Assembly (NCBI GenBank): GCA_030041495.1
Contig: JASHNT010000091.1
Location: forward strand, 62,001-126,000
Length of the DNA: 64,000 nt
Direction: 5' to 3'
DNA from: Bryobacteraceae bacterium
GTDB taxonomy: Bacteria; Acidobacteriota; Terriglobia; Bryobacterales; Bryobacteraceae
The position numbers and the translations under genes are program-made. Positions 25,817-34,539 of this stretch are shown piece after piece; the stretch's first letter is position 1; each line of letters opens with the position of its first letter. The notes below the pieces were generated by a model that searched no databases, was not told the origin of the DNA, and saw only the letters and a program-made list of their open reading frames with translations.

Positions 25817-26761
25817 GATTTTCTGCAACTGCCGGATGCGCTGGCGTTGACGCTCCACGTCATCCGCATCAGGGTGCCGCGCGACGTAATCTTCGATCGC
25901 GGCCAACGCCGCTTTGGCGTCGCCCCGGCGCAAGTAAATGTCGGCGAGAAACAATTGCGGCTTGGAGAACTGCGCAGGATCGGCGCGCAGCGCCTGAAGC
26001 AGCGCGGGCTCCGCGCGATCATAATCGCCCAAGGCGAAAAACGCGATGCCGGCCTGCACGTTGGCGAGGGCATCGGCGGGACGCTGGGCCAGCGCGCGTT
26101 GATTGACCTCCAGCGCTGCCGCAAACTTGCCCTCGCTCAACAATACTCCACCCAGATTCACGTCGGGCTCAAATGCCGCAGGTTCAACCGCGATGGCGGT
26201 CCGGAAATCGCGCTCGGCTTCAGGCAGGTCATGAGTTTGATAGGCGATCATGCCCAGAGCGTTCCAGGCCTGCGTGAATTGTGGAGCCAGGTCCAGGGCG
26301 GCATGGAGGCTCCGCGTGGCGCCCTCGACGTCCTGCTTGGCCAACTGCTTTTGCGACTCACTGTACTTGCGGCGTGCACGCCCCGGAATCGAGAGCGAAT
26401 TTTTGGAAATGGTGCCGCCGCTCACTCCAGCCGCTGCTGCCGGATCGAAAGGGATGGTCACGCGCACGGCGCCTTTCTGGTCGGCAAGGCTGGGGCTCAC
26501 CACCACCGTGCGGCGAGTCGCTCCAAGGCTGTTTTTGAGCACGGACACAGTGTAGGTTCCGGGTGAGAGGGCGTGGAAGCGAAATTCGCCCAGAAAATCA
26601 GTCTCCGTGCTGGTGGTGAAAGGATGATCGACACCGAACAAAGTGACGCTGAGGATGGTGCGGCCTGCGCCGGTAACTTCCCCGACCAGGTCCAGACGAT
26701 CCGGGCGGGCGGCCGCGTAAGCCAGCGTCGCGCATATGGACAACGCCAGTGCCGTTCGCAT
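25805..26761 (-). CDS. Secreted TPR protein with carboxypeptidase-regulatory-like domain
   Basis: A 318-residue exported protein. The signal peptide ends near ATLAYAAARP (about residue 16). A beta-sandwich domain resembling CarboxypepD_reg follows (about 20-105; GEFRFHALSPGTYTVSVLK), then tandem tetratricopeptide repeats (about 125-305), for example AWNALGMIAYQTHDLPEAERDFRTAI and ANVQAGIAFFALGDYDRAEPALLQAL. The longer open frame to 26899 lacks a signal peptide and runs into the neighbour, so ATG 26761 is chosen. It lies five bases downstream of the first TonB_C-Sel1 gene on the same strand and probably belongs to that operon. Likely a periplasmic scaffold; role unknown. Confidence 0.8.
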   Translation of the reverse strand: MRTALALSICATLAYAAARPDRLDLVGEVTGAGRTILSVTLFGVDHPFTTSTETDFLGEFRFHALSPGTYTVSVLKNSLGATRRTVVVSPSLADQKGAVRVTIPFDPAAAAGVSGGTISKNSLSIPGRARRKYSESQKQLAKQDVEGATRSLHAALDLAPQFTQAWNALGMIAYQTHDLPEAERDFRTAIAVEPAAFEPDVNLGGVLLSEGKFAAALEVNQRALAQRPADALANVQAGIAFFALGDYDRAEPALLQALRADPAQFSKPQLFLADIYLRRGDAKAALAAIEDYVARHPDADDVERQRQRIRQLQKILVP

Positions 26762-26766
26762 GAAAA

Positions 26767-27792
26767 TCACCGCAGCGCGACGATTTGGTCTTTGAGCCGG
26801 TCCACCCAATCCTCCTGCGACTCCGTCAAGCCGGGGCGCTCCGGCGCGAGCAGCATACCGGCCTGCACATTGCCATGCTCGGAGGCGAGTTCCAGCCACG
26901 CGATGGCTTGTAAATAGTCGCGCTCTTCACGGCCGGGTTTTTCGAGCAGCAGCTTGGCAAGGCGCACCTGGCAGACGGTTTCGTCCTGCTGCGCACAGAG
27001 ACGATAGAACTGGCGAGCCTGGTCCGGGTTTTGCGGCAACAGCCCGCCGTGTTCATACTCGGAAGCAAGGAAGAATTGAGCGGCGCGATTGTGGAGGACG
27101 GTGGCGTTGCGGATCAGCTCGACGCCTCGCGCCGGATCCTTCGGCATGCGCCGGCCCTCCAGCAGCATGCGGCCCTCTTGAAACATCGCGGCCGGGTAGT
27201 ATCTGGCGGCGGCTTCCTGAATCAGTTGCAGGGCCAGGTCGGGATCGCGCGGGAAGCCGTCGCCCGATTCGAGCATGGTCGCGTAGAGGTACATGGCAGG
27301 AGGGTACTTCTGCTGCGCGAGGCTCTTGATGGTTTCGAGCGTCTGCTCCGTGCGGCGATGGGTCTGAATCTGCTCGACGGCCAAGTTGTAGGAGGTGCGG
27401 CGTTCCTCGCTTCTGGGGTCGAAAGAGCGCCGGAACAGACGGAACTCCACGCTCACCGTGGTGACGGTGGCGACCGGTTTACCGTCCTTGCGTCCGGGCC
27501 GGAACTCCCACTGCGCGACCGCTTCCTTCGCGCATTCATCCAGACCGAAGCCGATGGGGCTGATGACGGAGATGTGGCTTGGCTCGCCTTGTTCGTCGAC
27601 CACGACTTCCAAAACCGCCGTGCCTTGCACCAGCGCTTGACGGGCTTCCGCGGTGTAATAGGGCGCGACGCGGTGGATCACTTTGGGCGCGGTGATTCCG
27701 GGGCCGAGGCGATAGATCTCGGCGCTATCGCCGGCCGCGAAGCCGAACACGATCCGGCCGGCGGCGAGAAGAGTGAACAGACTCGCGCGCAT
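26767..27792 (-). CDS. TonB C-terminal domain plus Sel1-repeat protein, copy 1
   Basis: A 341-residue exported protein: signal peptide (about 1-20), a TonB_C-like domain (about 35-120; QGTAVLEVVVDEQGEPSHISVI and AVAQWEFRPGRKDGKP) and Sel1-type repeats (about 150-320), ending in LQAIAWLELASEHGN. Usually a TonB C-terminal domain contacts TonB boxes of outer-membrane receptors and is tethered by a membrane helix. Here it is at the N-terminus of a secreted helical-repeat protein without an obvious proline-rich linker, so it is likely a periplasmic adaptor rather than an energy transducer. It is the third gene of a run of three paralogues on this strand. Confidence 0.8.
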   Translation of the reverse strand: MRASLFTLLAAGRIVFGFAAGDSAEIYRLGPGITAPKVIHRVAPYYTAEARQALVQGTAVLEVVVDEQGEPSHISVISPIGFGLDECAKEAVAQWEFRPGRKDGKPVATVTTVSVEFRLFRRSFDPRSEERRTSYNLAVEQIQTHRRTEQTLETIKSLAQQKYPPAMYLYATMLESGDGFPRDPDLALQLIQEAAARYYPAAMFQEGRMLLEGRRMPKDPARGVELIRNATVLHNRAAQFFLASEYEHGGLLPQNPDQARQFYRLCAQQDETVCQVRLAKLLLEKPGREERDYLQAIAWLELASEHGNVQAGMLLAPERPGLTESQEDWVDRLKDQIVALR

Positions 27793-27843
27793 CGCTTGAG
27801 TACATTATGCACCCTAAAGGCGGCGCCCGGAGCGGTGCGTTTG

Positions 27844-28860
27844 CTATTTATGGACCAGTTGCGGCATGAGTTTCTCGACCGCTGCGACTTGGGCGGGCGT
27901 TAGGCGTGCGTCTTCGCGCTCCAGCATAGTGGTGGCGCCGGTAGTGCCGTGGTTTGCTGCTAGCTGCAGCCACGCGATGGCTTGTACGTAGTCGCGATCC
28001 GGATGATCGGAGTGGTCGAGGAGCGATTGGCCGAGGCGGAACTGGCACGCAGCATCGTCCGCTGCGGCGCAAAGGCGGAAGTACTGGCGCGATTTTTCGA
28101 GGTCCATAGGGACGCCGTCGCCGGCCTCGTACGCGTTACCCAGGTATCGTTGCGCGGGTCCGCTGCCCAGCTTCGCGGCGTTCTGCATCGACTCCAGACC
28201 CTTTGCCGGATCTTTCGGCAAACGGTCACCCGTGAGGTTTGCCAGGGCGACCTCATACAAAGCGGGACCGTAGCGTTGTTCCGCAGATGCCTGAATCAAC
28301 CGAAATCCTTGCTCCGGATCCTTGTCGACACCGCGGCCTTGTTCCAGCACCGTTCCGTAGAGGTACATGCCGGGCGCAAATTTTTGGGCTGCCAAATCCC
28401 GGAGCGAATCGACCGTCTTTTTGTCGATCTTCTTCTGTTTGATCGCGCTCAATGCAACGTTATAAGCGGTCCGCTGCTTCTCCTGGTTCTTGTCGAAGGA
28501 GACGCCCTCCAAGGAGAAGTTGATAGTGATCTGAGTGGTGACCGCGAGCGGTTTGCCGTTCTGCAAGGTCGGCTGATAGCGCCATTTTGAGACGGCGTCG
28601 ATCGCCGCCTCATCCATGCCGTAGCCGAGAGGGCTCAGCACGGCGATCTGAGCGGGGAATCCGCGCTCGTCAATCAGGACTTGAAGCACCACGGTGCCCT
28701 GGGCATGCGCGGCTTTGGCCTCATCCGGATATTTGGGCTTCGGTGCAAAAATGACCTTGGCCGGGGTCACGTCTTTGGGGGGAGGGATGGCCGGTTTGTC
28801 GGCTTGGAATCCGAAGGCCAGGGGGGAGAGCAGAAGCGCAAACAACAAGAATCGAGTCAT
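27844..28860 (-). CDS. TonB C-terminal domain plus Sel1-repeat protein, copy 2
   Basis: A 338-residue paralogue of its neighbours. The signal peptide (ending AFGFQADKP) precedes a TonB_C-like domain (about 35-115; AHAQGTVVLQVLIDERGFPAQIAVLSPLGYG and KWRYQPTLQNGKPL) and a Sel1-repeat region (about 145-310; GPALYEVALANLTGDRLPKDPAKGLE and YVQAIAWLQLAANHG). It ends with VEKLMPQLVHK, almost the same terminus as copy 3 (KLKAQLVHKP), which suggests these two are closest. A 51-base gap separates it from copy 1 and eight bases from copy 3. Function unknown; secretion and the adaptor-type repeats point to an envelope role. Confidence 0.8.
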   Translation of the reverse strand: MTRFLLFALLLSPLAFGFQADKPAIPPPKDVTPAKVIFAPKPKYPDEAKAAHAQGTVVLQVLIDERGFPAQIAVLSPLGYGMDEAAIDAVSKWRYQPTLQNGKPLAVTTQITINFSLEGVSFDKNQEKQRTAYNVALSAIKQKKIDKKTVDSLRDLAAQKFAPGMYLYGTVLEQGRGVDKDPEQGFRLIQASAEQRYGPALYEVALANLTGDRLPKDPAKGLESMQNAAKLGSGPAQRYLGNAYEAGDGVPMDLEKSRQYFRLCAAADDAACQFRLGQSLLDHSDHPDRDYVQAIAWLQLAANHGTTGATTMLEREDARLTPAQVAAVEKLMPQLVHK

Positions 28861-28868
28861 ATGTTTTG

Positions 28869-29879
28869 CTACGGCTTATGGACCAATTGTGCCTTGAGTT
28901 TGTCCGCGCGGGAGATTTGATCGGGGGTCAACTGGGCGTCCTCCTGTTGGAGAATCTTCTCGGCGTCTTCAATGCCGCCGCTTGAGGCGAGCTCCAGCCA
29001 GGCAATGGCTTGGACGTAATCGAGCGAGAGGTGTCCGTTGGCCTCCAGCAGCGATTTGCCCAGATGGTATTGGCAAGCGGCGTCGCCCGTCGCCGCGCAT
29101 AGCCGGTAATTCTCGCGCGATTTATTCAGATCTACGGGGACGCCTTCGCCCTGTTCATAGGCCTGTCCGAGGAACGCTTGCGCTTGCTCACTGCCGAGGC
29201 GAGCCGCACTACGCATCTGCTCGAATCCCTTTTGAGGATCTTGTTCAAGCTGCCCGCCTTGGATTCGAGCTATCGCTACCTCGTACAGAGCGGGGCCGTA
29301 ATGCTTCGCAGCGGAATCCTCCAGGAGCCGGTAGCCGGTTGCCGGATCGGCGGCGATGCCCCAGCCTTCCACCAAGGCTTTTCCATAAAGGAACATTCCG
29401 GGCGGGTACTTTTGCGACACCAGATTCCGGAGAGAATCGATGACCGCCTTGTCGCGCTTGCCTTGTTTCAGGCTGTTGACGGCTGCGTTATAGAGAGTGC
29501 GCTGCTTCTCCTTCTTCTCGTCGAAGCCGGTGTTGCGGAGTCGAAAGCTGACCTCGATCTGACCCACAATCGCGACCGGCTTTCCATCCTTGGTTCCCGG
29601 GCGGAAGCGCCACAACGCCACCGCGGCCATTGCAGCTTCATCCAGTCCAAACCCGAGTGGGCTAACAACCCGAATGTCTTTGGGGACGCCCTGTTGGTCT
29701 ATCACGACCGACAACACAACGGTGCCCTGAACGCCGGCAGATCTCGCTTCCTCGGTGTACTTCGGCTCTCCCCGCGAAATGACCTGCGGGTTGACGATTC
29801 CATCTTGGGGCGGACCGGCCTGGAATGCAAGTCCGGCAGGAGCAGAGAGCAGAAGGACCATCCACGCAATGCGTGTCAT
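28869..29879 (-). CDS. TonB C-terminal domain plus Sel1-repeat protein, copy 3
   Basis: A 336-residue protein with the same plan: signal peptide (about 1-19), TonB_C-like domain (about 30-115; SAGVQGTVVLSVVIDQQGVPKDIRVVSPLG and ALWRFRPGTKDGKP) and Sel1 repeats (about 145-310; YGPALYEVAIARIQGGQLEQDPQKGFE and SLDYVQAIAWLELASSGG). It is the promoter-proximal member of the tandem set and starts 12 bases from the end of maf on the same strand, so it may be read through from maf. Conserved Cys pairs in the last repeat (LCAATGDAACQ) recur in all three copies and may form a disulfide. Confidence 0.8.
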   Translation of the reverse strand: MTRIAWMVLLLSAPAGLAFQAGPPQDGIVNPQVISRGEPKYTEEARSAGVQGTVVLSVVIDQQGVPKDIRVVSPLGFGLDEAAMAAVALWRFRPGTKDGKPVAIVGQIEVSFRLRNTGFDEKKEKQRTLYNAAVNSLKQGKRDKAVIDSLRNLVSQKYPPGMFLYGKALVEGWGIAADPATGYRLLEDSAAKHYGPALYEVAIARIQGGQLEQDPQKGFEQMRSAARLGSEQAQAFLGQAYEQGEGVPVDLNKSRENYRLCAATGDAACQYHLGKSLLEANGHLSLDYVQAIAWLELASSGGIEDAEKILQQEDAQLTPDQISRADKLKAQLVHKP

Positions 29880-29891
29880 ATCGTTTGACCA

Positions 29892-30452
29892 TTATGCACC
29901 CAATTCGAGCGTTTTCCAATGCCGATATACGCGCGCTAAAGGAAGCCCCATTACATTGAAATAACAGCCTTCCACGCGCTCGACGAATTTGGAGGCCGGG
30001 CCCTGGATGCCGTAGGCGCCGGCTTTATCCATGGGCTCGCCGCTTGCAACATAGACCGCGATTTCGGTGGAATTAAGGGGCGCAAAATGGACTTGGGTCG
30101 ATTCGGCGTCGGAAATTGCTCCGCTGGGGTGGCGCAGACAAATGCCGGTGATGACGGTGTGGGCACGGCCGGAGAGCAGGCCCAGCATGCGCGCGGCGTC
30201 CTCGGGATCGGAGGGTTTTTCCAGGACCTGTTCGCCGAGAATCACAATCGTATCGGCGCCCAGGACGATTTCACTTTTGCCCTCCCACGCAGCCTCAGCC
30301 TTCTCGCGAGCCAACCGCATGGCGTAATCGCGCGGCGCTTCGCCCTCCGCGCGCACCTCGGGAACCGCGCGCGAGCGCACCCTGAAAGTGAACCCAGCGA
30401 GTTGAAGCAGCTCAGCGCGGCGCGGCGATTGGGATGCGAGAATTAGATCCAT
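29892..30452 (-). CDS. maf: Maf-type nucleoside-triphosphate pyrophosphatase
   Basis: An enzyme of about 186 residues from the Maf/YhdE/YceF family, which hydrolyses dTTP/UTP or modified nucleotides and is linked to septum formation. It begins with the diagnostic LILASQSPRRAELLQLAG motif, has VLGADTIVILGEQVLEKP near residue 65 and the DKAGAYGIQGPASKFVERVEGCYFNVMGLPL block near 145-175. The open frame starts at TTG 30458, but ATG 30452 gives the normal N-terminus. Cytoplasmic. It is divergent from the DUF721-gatCA operon. Confidence 0.95.
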   Translation of the reverse strand: MDLILASQSPRRAELLQLAGFTFRVRSRAVPEVRAEGEAPRDYAMRLAREKAEAAWEGKSEIVLGADTIVILGEQVLEKPSDPEDAARMLGLLSGRAHTVITGICLRHPSGAISDAESTQVHFAPLNSTEIAVYVASGEPMDKAGAYGIQGPASKFVERVEGCYFNVMGLPLARVYRHWKTLELGA

Positions 30453-30481
30453 TTCCAAATGCTACTGCCTGAGGCTTCGCA

Positions 30482-30490
30482 TGCTACAAT
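30482..30490 (+). promoter_or_regulatory. Extended -10 promoter for DUF721-gatCA operon
   Basis: TGC-TACAAT: an extended -10 (TGn) with a five of six match to TATAAT, and no clear -35. Transcription would begin near 30497, leaving about 30 bases before ATG 30528. This supports the short start of the DUF721 gene over ATG 30459, which lies upstream of the element. Confidence 0.45.
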
Positions 30491-30527
30491 CGACTTTCCC
30501 CCGGCAACATCAGTATTGGAGTACGCC

Positions 30528-30920
30528 ATGGAACGCGCCGGCCGCCTCTTCGCGAAGATGGATTTCCCAAACCAACTCGAGGAAGCTGAAACTCGCGCGC
30601 GAGCGGCTTGGCCGATCGCTGTGGGAAAAAAGATCGCGCGGCACACTCGGGCCACGACGCTGGTGCGCGGCACGCTGGTGGTGGAGGTCGGCGATCTGAT
30701 TTGGCAGCGCCAGCTTTCCGCGCTGAGGCATTTTCTTCTTGGGAACCTCACGCGCGAGCTGGGACGCGGCGTGGTGAACGAAATCGACTTCCGGCCCATG
30801 CCCAAGCGCCGCCCGCCGCAGGCCGCATTGACGGTCCGGCCGGGCGCGACTCCGGTCGAAGGCATTGAAGATCCGGTGATGGGGCTGCTGTATAAGCGTT
30901 CTCGAGGCTCTCGCGGATGA
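30528..30920 (+). CDS. DUF721 (DciA-like) protein
   Basis: A 130-residue protein of the DUF721/DciA family. It starts MERAGRLFAKM and carries the family core AWPIAVGKKIARHTRATTLVRGTLVVEVGDLIWQRQLSALRHFLL, a compact KH-like fold. DciA is the ancestral loader or operator of the replicative helicase DnaB in bacteria without DnaC. This is a short acidobacterial version, so the role is inferred. ATG 30528 is preceded by GGAG six bases upstream and by an extended -10 promoter. The more upstream ATG 30459 would add residues unlike the family. It overlaps gatC by ATGA. Confidence 0.75.
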   Translation: MERAGRLFAKMDFPNQLEEAETRARAAWPIAVGKKIARHTRATTLVRGTLVVEVGDLIWQRQLSALRHFLLGNLTRELGRGVVNEIDFRPMPKRRPPQAALTVRPGATPVEGIEDPVMGLLYKRSRGSRG

Positions 30921-31213
30921 TCAGTGAACAAGACATCCGGCGCGTGGCCGAGCTGGCGAATCTGGCTCTGACAGAAGATGAGATCGTGCGCATGGCCAGG
31001 GATCTTAGCGGCATTCTCGCACATGTGGACAAACTGAACGAACTCGACACGTCCAACGTCGCGCCGATGGCGCAGGTGCTGTTCGAGGCTGAAGAGACGG
31101 CGACGCTCCGGGAAGACCGGGAGAAACCTTGCCTGAGTAATCACGATGCTCTAGCCAACGCGCCGGTCGCCGGTGCGGGGTATTTCAAAGTGCCGAAGGT
31201 GATCGAACGATGA
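30917..31213 (+). CDS. gatC: Asp/Glu-tRNA amidotransferase subunit C
   Basis: The 98-residue GatC subunit, a small helical chaperone that stabilises GatA and holds the GatCAB complex together for converting Glu-tRNA-Gln or Asp-tRNA-Asn to the amide form. The sequence has the family pattern RRVAELANLALTEDEIVRMARDLSGILAHVDKLNELDT and the C-terminal LREDREK...FKVPKVI tail. It overlaps the genes on both sides by ATGA, so translation of all three is coupled. Confidence 0.96.
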   Translation: MISEQDIRRVAELANLALTEDEIVRMARDLSGILAHVDKLNELDTSNVAPMAQVLFEAEETATLREDREKPCLSNHDALANAPVAGAGYFKVPKVIER

Positions 31214-32661
31214 GCCTGGCGGGATACTCCATTGATTCCATCCGCGCGGGGCTGATCGAAAAAAAGTTCAGCGCGGAGGAGTTGGCGCGTGAGGCTCTGG
31301 CCTACGCCGAAGCCGAAAATCCCAAGACCAACGGGTATCTGACGCTGGCTCCGGAGCGTGCGTTGGCGGCAGCCCAGGCAGTGGATCAGAAGATCGCCGC
31401 GGGCCAGGACCCCGGGCCACTTGCGGGAGTTCCGGTCGCCGTCAAGGACGTGATCGTGACGAGAGGCTTGCGGACAACCTGCGGGTCGCGCCTGCTCGCC
31501 AACTATATCCCGCCGTACGACGCCACGGCGGTGATTCGCCTGGAGCAAGCCGGCGGCGTGATCATCGGCAAGACCAATTGCGACGAGTTCGCCATGGGAT
31601 CGTCGAATGAGAACTCGGCGTTCGGGCCGGTGAGGAATCCGGCGGCGCTCGATCGAGTGCCGGGAGGATCGAGCGGAGGCTCGGCTGCGGTGGTTGCGCA
31701 AGGGACGGCGGTTGTGTCGCTGGGATCGGATACGGGAGGGTCGATCCGGCAGCCGGCGTCGTTTTGCGGCGTGAACGGCGTGACGCCGACGTATGGCCGC
31801 GTCTCGCGCTACGGCCTGACGGCGTTCGCCAGCTCGCTGGATCACATCGGGCCGTTTTCGCGTACGGTGCGCGATTCCGCGAGGCTGCTGCAAGTGATCG
31901 CCGGGCGCGATGAGATGGACTCGACCTCGGCGTTCGCGCCGGTGCCGGATTACGTGGGTTTATTGGATAGCGCCGCGCTGGATGGCAACGTGCGCGGTAA
32001 GAAGATCGGGCTGCCGAAACAGTTCTTCGAAGGATTGGCGAGCGAGACCGGCGATCTGATACTTGAAGCCGTCGGCGTCTTAAAGAAGCTCGGGTGTGAA
32101 GTACGGGAGGTGGACCTCCCGCACACGCCGTACGCCGTGGCGTGTTATTACGTGATCGCGACGGCGGAAGCCAGCTCCAACCTGGCGCGCTTCGACGGAG
32201 TGCGCTACACTTCGCGCGCTGATTCTGCGTCCACGCTGGCTGACATGTACCGGGTCACGCGCAACGAAGGATTCGGCGCCGAGTGCAAACGCCGCATCAT
32301 GCTCGGCACGTATGTGCTCAGCGCCGGTTATTACGACGCATATTATTTGAAAGCCCAGAAGGTGCGGGCGCTGGTGGCTCGGGATTACGCGCAGGCCCTG
32401 GAGCAGGTGGACGCCATCGTGGGGCCGGTTTCGCCGCATCCGGCGTTCAAGATCGGCGAGCTGGTGGACGATCCGGTGGCGATGTATCTTTCCGACATCT
32501 ACACCATCACCGGAGATCTTGCCGGGATCCCGTGCATGAGCGTCCCATGCGGAACAACACGCGAGGGGCTACCTGTAGGATTGCAGATTTTTACACGGCA
32601 TTTTGCGGAGGCGGAAATGTTCCGCCTGGCTGAAGCGTATGAACGCGCTTCCACATCGTAG
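31210..32661 (+). CDS. gatA: Asp/Glu-tRNA amidotransferase subunit A
   Basis: The 483-residue amidase-signature subunit of GatCAB, which releases ammonia from glutamine for tRNA transamidation. The Ser-cisSer-Lys catalytic set is visible: Lys in [13 protein letters not shown] (near residue 79), the Ser-rich [11 protein letters not shown] loop (near 153) and [13 protein letters not shown] (near 177). Length is normal. It overlaps gatC by four bases. gatB is not in the window and must be elsewhere. sod follows after 20 bases and may be partly co-transcribed. Confidence 0.97.
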   Translation: MSLAGYSIDSIRAGLIEKKFSAEELAREALAYAEAENPKTNGYLTLAPERALAAAQAVDQKIAAGQDPGPLAGVPVAVKDVIVTRGLRTTCGSRLLANYIPPYDATAVIRLEQAGGVIIGKTNCDEFAMGSSNENSAFGPVRNPAALDRVPGGSSGGSAAVVAQGTAVVSLGSDTGGSIRQPASFCGVNGVTPTYGRVSRYGLTAFASSLDHIGPFSRTVRDSARLLQVIAGRDEMDSTSAFAPVPDYVGLLDSAALDGNVRGKKIGLPKQFFEGLASETGDLILEAVGVLKKLGCEVREVDLPHTPYAVACYYVIATAEASSNLARFDGVRYTSRADSASTLADMYRVTRNEGFGAECKRRIMLGTYVLSAGYYDAYYLKAQKVRALVARDYAQALEQVDAIVGPVSPHPAFKIGELVDDPVAMYLSDIYTITGDLAGIPCMSVPCGTTREGLPVGLQIFTRHFAEAEMFRLAEAYERASTS

Positions 32662-32681
32662 ACTTTGGAAAGGGAAAACAC

Positions 32682-33290
32682 ATGCCATTCACTCTACCTG
32701 CATTGCCCTATGCTCCAGATGCATTGGAGCCGAACATTGACAAGATGACCATGGAGATTCATCACGGCAAGCACCATGCGGCCTACGTGAACAATCTCAA
32801 CAAGGCTTTGGAGTCCGCGCCGGATCTGGCCTCCAAGAGCCTGGAGGAGTTGCTGGCGAACAATTGCGCGATCGTGCCGGAGGCGATTCGCACGGCAGTG
32901 CGCAACAACGGAGGCGGCAACTGGAACCACTCCATGTTCTGGCAGATCATGGGGCCGAATGCCGGAGGCTCGCCGGTGGGGCACGTGGCCCAGGCGATCA
33001 CCGGGACATTCGGAGGGTTCGACCAGTTCAAGGAAAAATTCGGCGCGGCCGCCGCGGGACGGTTCGGATCGGGATGGGCGTGGTTGCTCAAGAACGGCTC
33101 CAGCCTGGAAATCCTTTCCACCGCCAACCAGGATTGCCCAGTGATGGAAGGCAAGCACATCGTGCTGGGCCTGGACGTATGGGAGCACGCCTACTATCTG
33201 AAGTATCAGAACCGCCGGCCCGAATACGTCGGCGCGTGGTGGAACGTGGTGAACTGGCACGAAGTGGATAAGCGGTTCAACGCGAAGTAA
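32682..33290 (+). CDS. sod: Superoxide dismutase, Fe/Mn family
   Basis: A 202-residue superoxide dismutase converting superoxide to peroxide and oxygen. The metal ligands are His27, His83, Asp165 and His169 (DVWEHAYYL). The second-sphere glutamine comes from the C-terminal domain (Gln150 in TANQDCP) with Gly-rich GGGNWNHS around 77-84. This is the Mn-type arrangement rather than that of classic Fe-SOD, where Gln sits near residue 69. Cambialistic use cannot be excluded. A good GGAAAGGG ribosome-binding site precedes ATG 32682. No signal peptide, so cytoplasmic. An AT-rich hairpin follows the gene. Confidence 0.97.
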   Translation: MPFTLPALPYAPDALEPNIDKMTMEIHHGKHHAAYVNNLNKALESAPDLASKSLEELLANNCAIVPEAIRTAVRNNGGGNWNHSMFWQIMGPNAGGSPVGHVAQAITGTFGGFDQFKEKFGAAAAGRFGSGWAWLLKNGSSLEILSTANQDCPVMEGKHIVLGLDVWEHAYYLKYQNRRPEYVGAWWNVVNWHEVDKRFNAK

Positions 33291-33306
33291 GAAGTTTCAA
33301 GCCGCA

Positions 33307-33348
33307 AATAAACGCGGATAAGCGCACAATAGTTTATCCGTGTTTATT
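33307..33348 (+). terminator. 15-bp hairpin after sod
   Basis: AATAAACGCGGATAA (33307-33321) pairs with TTATCCGTGTTTATT (33334-33348) through 15 pairs with one G-U, around a 12-base loop. It lies 17 bases past the sod stop. The arms are long and symmetrical, but the stem is AT-rich and no T-run follows. It may be a terminator of either strand, an mRNA-stabilising 3' hairpin, or a small palindromic repeat. Confidence 0.5.
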
Positions 33349-33459
33349 GGCGGGTCCTTGTTCCGGCGAACGGCGCAGCCTATAGCCCTCGGCGTGAACC
33401 GCCGATAGTTAGAAACCGGGCCTTATGTCTGCGTAAGTATCCGTCCGGGTCGACAAGGC

Positions 33460-34518
33460 ATGATCTCCCTCAAGAAGCATATTGAATCCAGCGCGGATCA
33501 GTCGGTGCGCGTGTTGAGCGGCTCCTATCGCGATTCCTTGACCGCCGTGGGCGTGGGCGCCACGCAGATTTGTCCCCACCTCGGCGAAGATTTCCAGCGC
33601 GACCTGTTAAAGCTGCGCGACCAATTGGACCCCAGCGCGGCGCCGGATCTGCTTGCGCAGACGGGGAAGCAGGTGGAAGAGGAGCTGACGAAGTGGGGAA
33701 AGACGGCTTCCGAGTACCTGCAGCAGACCGCTTGCCAGATCAAGGAGATCATGCTGATTGTGGCGGAGGCGACCCAAGCTGTCGCGGAGCGCGACAAGCG
33801 CTATGCCCGGCAGTTCGGCGAATTCGCGGAACAGTTGTCGGCCATCGGCAACCTGGAGGATTTGACGAAAGTCCGGCAGTCGCTGGGGAAAAGCGCGCAG
33901 CAACTCAAATCCTACGTCGATAAACTGGTGGAGGACGGGGAGCAATCCGTCTCCAAGCTGCGCGCGGAATTATCGGTGTATCAGAACCGGTTGGATGAAG
34001 TGGAGCGCGTGGCGACCAAGGATCCGGTGACTGGCGTCGCCAATCGTTATAAGGCCGAAAAACACCTGCAATTTCGCATCGAGCGCTGCCAAAAAGAATC
34101 CGCAAGACTCTCCGTGGCGATTTTCGATTTGGACAATTTCAAGCAGATCAACGATCTTTACGGTCATCCGGCGGGCGATGAGTTGCTGGCTCAATTCGCC
34201 ACGGAACTGCGATCCGCCTTCCGGTCGACGGACCTGGTCAGCCGCTGGGGCGGCGATGAGTTCCTGGCCATCGTGGATTGCGGCGTCGAAGAGGTGCGCA
34301 GCCGCATCGATCCGGCCAGGAAGTGGGTGGATGGCGAGTACACAATCCAAGCCGGAGGGGAAACCCGCAAGGTGAATGTCCGGGCCTCCGTGGGTGTGGC
34401 GTCCTGGCGTCCAGGCGACAGGATGGCGGACCTGATCGGACGCGCGGACGCGGCCATGTACGGCGAGAAGGCTCAGAGCAAGGCGGCTAGTAAGGGCAGT
34501 GGAAAAACGGGCAAATAG
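33460..34518 (+). CDS. GGDEF diguanylate cyclase
   Basis: A 352-residue protein that would make cyclic di-GMP from two GTP. The N-terminal 160 residues are helical with coiled-coil character (for example LVEDGEQSVSKLRAELSVYQNRLDEVERVA) and no membrane segment, so it is cytosolic. The GGDEF domain covers about 180-340. The active-site motif GGDEF is intact at 264-268, and an RxxD inhibitory site (Arg255-Ser-Thr-Asp258) sits exactly five residues before it, so product inhibition is likely. NDLYGHPAGDELL is typical. It is 21 bases upstream of an EAL-HDOD gene and probably works with it. Confidence 0.93.
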   Translation: MISLKKHIESSADQSVRVLSGSYRDSLTAVGVGATQICPHLGEDFQRDLLKLRDQLDPSAAPDLLAQTGKQVEEELTKWGKTASEYLQQTACQIKEIMLIVAEATQAVAERDKRYARQFGEFAEQLSAIGNLEDLTKVRQSLGKSAQQLKSYVDKLVEDGEQSVSKLRAELSVYQNRLDEVERVATKDPVTGVANRYKAEKHLQFRIERCQKESARLSVAIFDLDNFKQINDLYGHPAGDELLAQFATELRSAFRSTDLVSRWGGDEFLAIVDCGVEEVRSRIDPARKWVDGEYTIQAGGETRKVNVRASVGVASWRPGDRMADLIGRADAAMYGEKAQSKAASKGSGKTGK

Positions 34519-34539
34519 ACCGATCGCCGTAGGCCGGGA

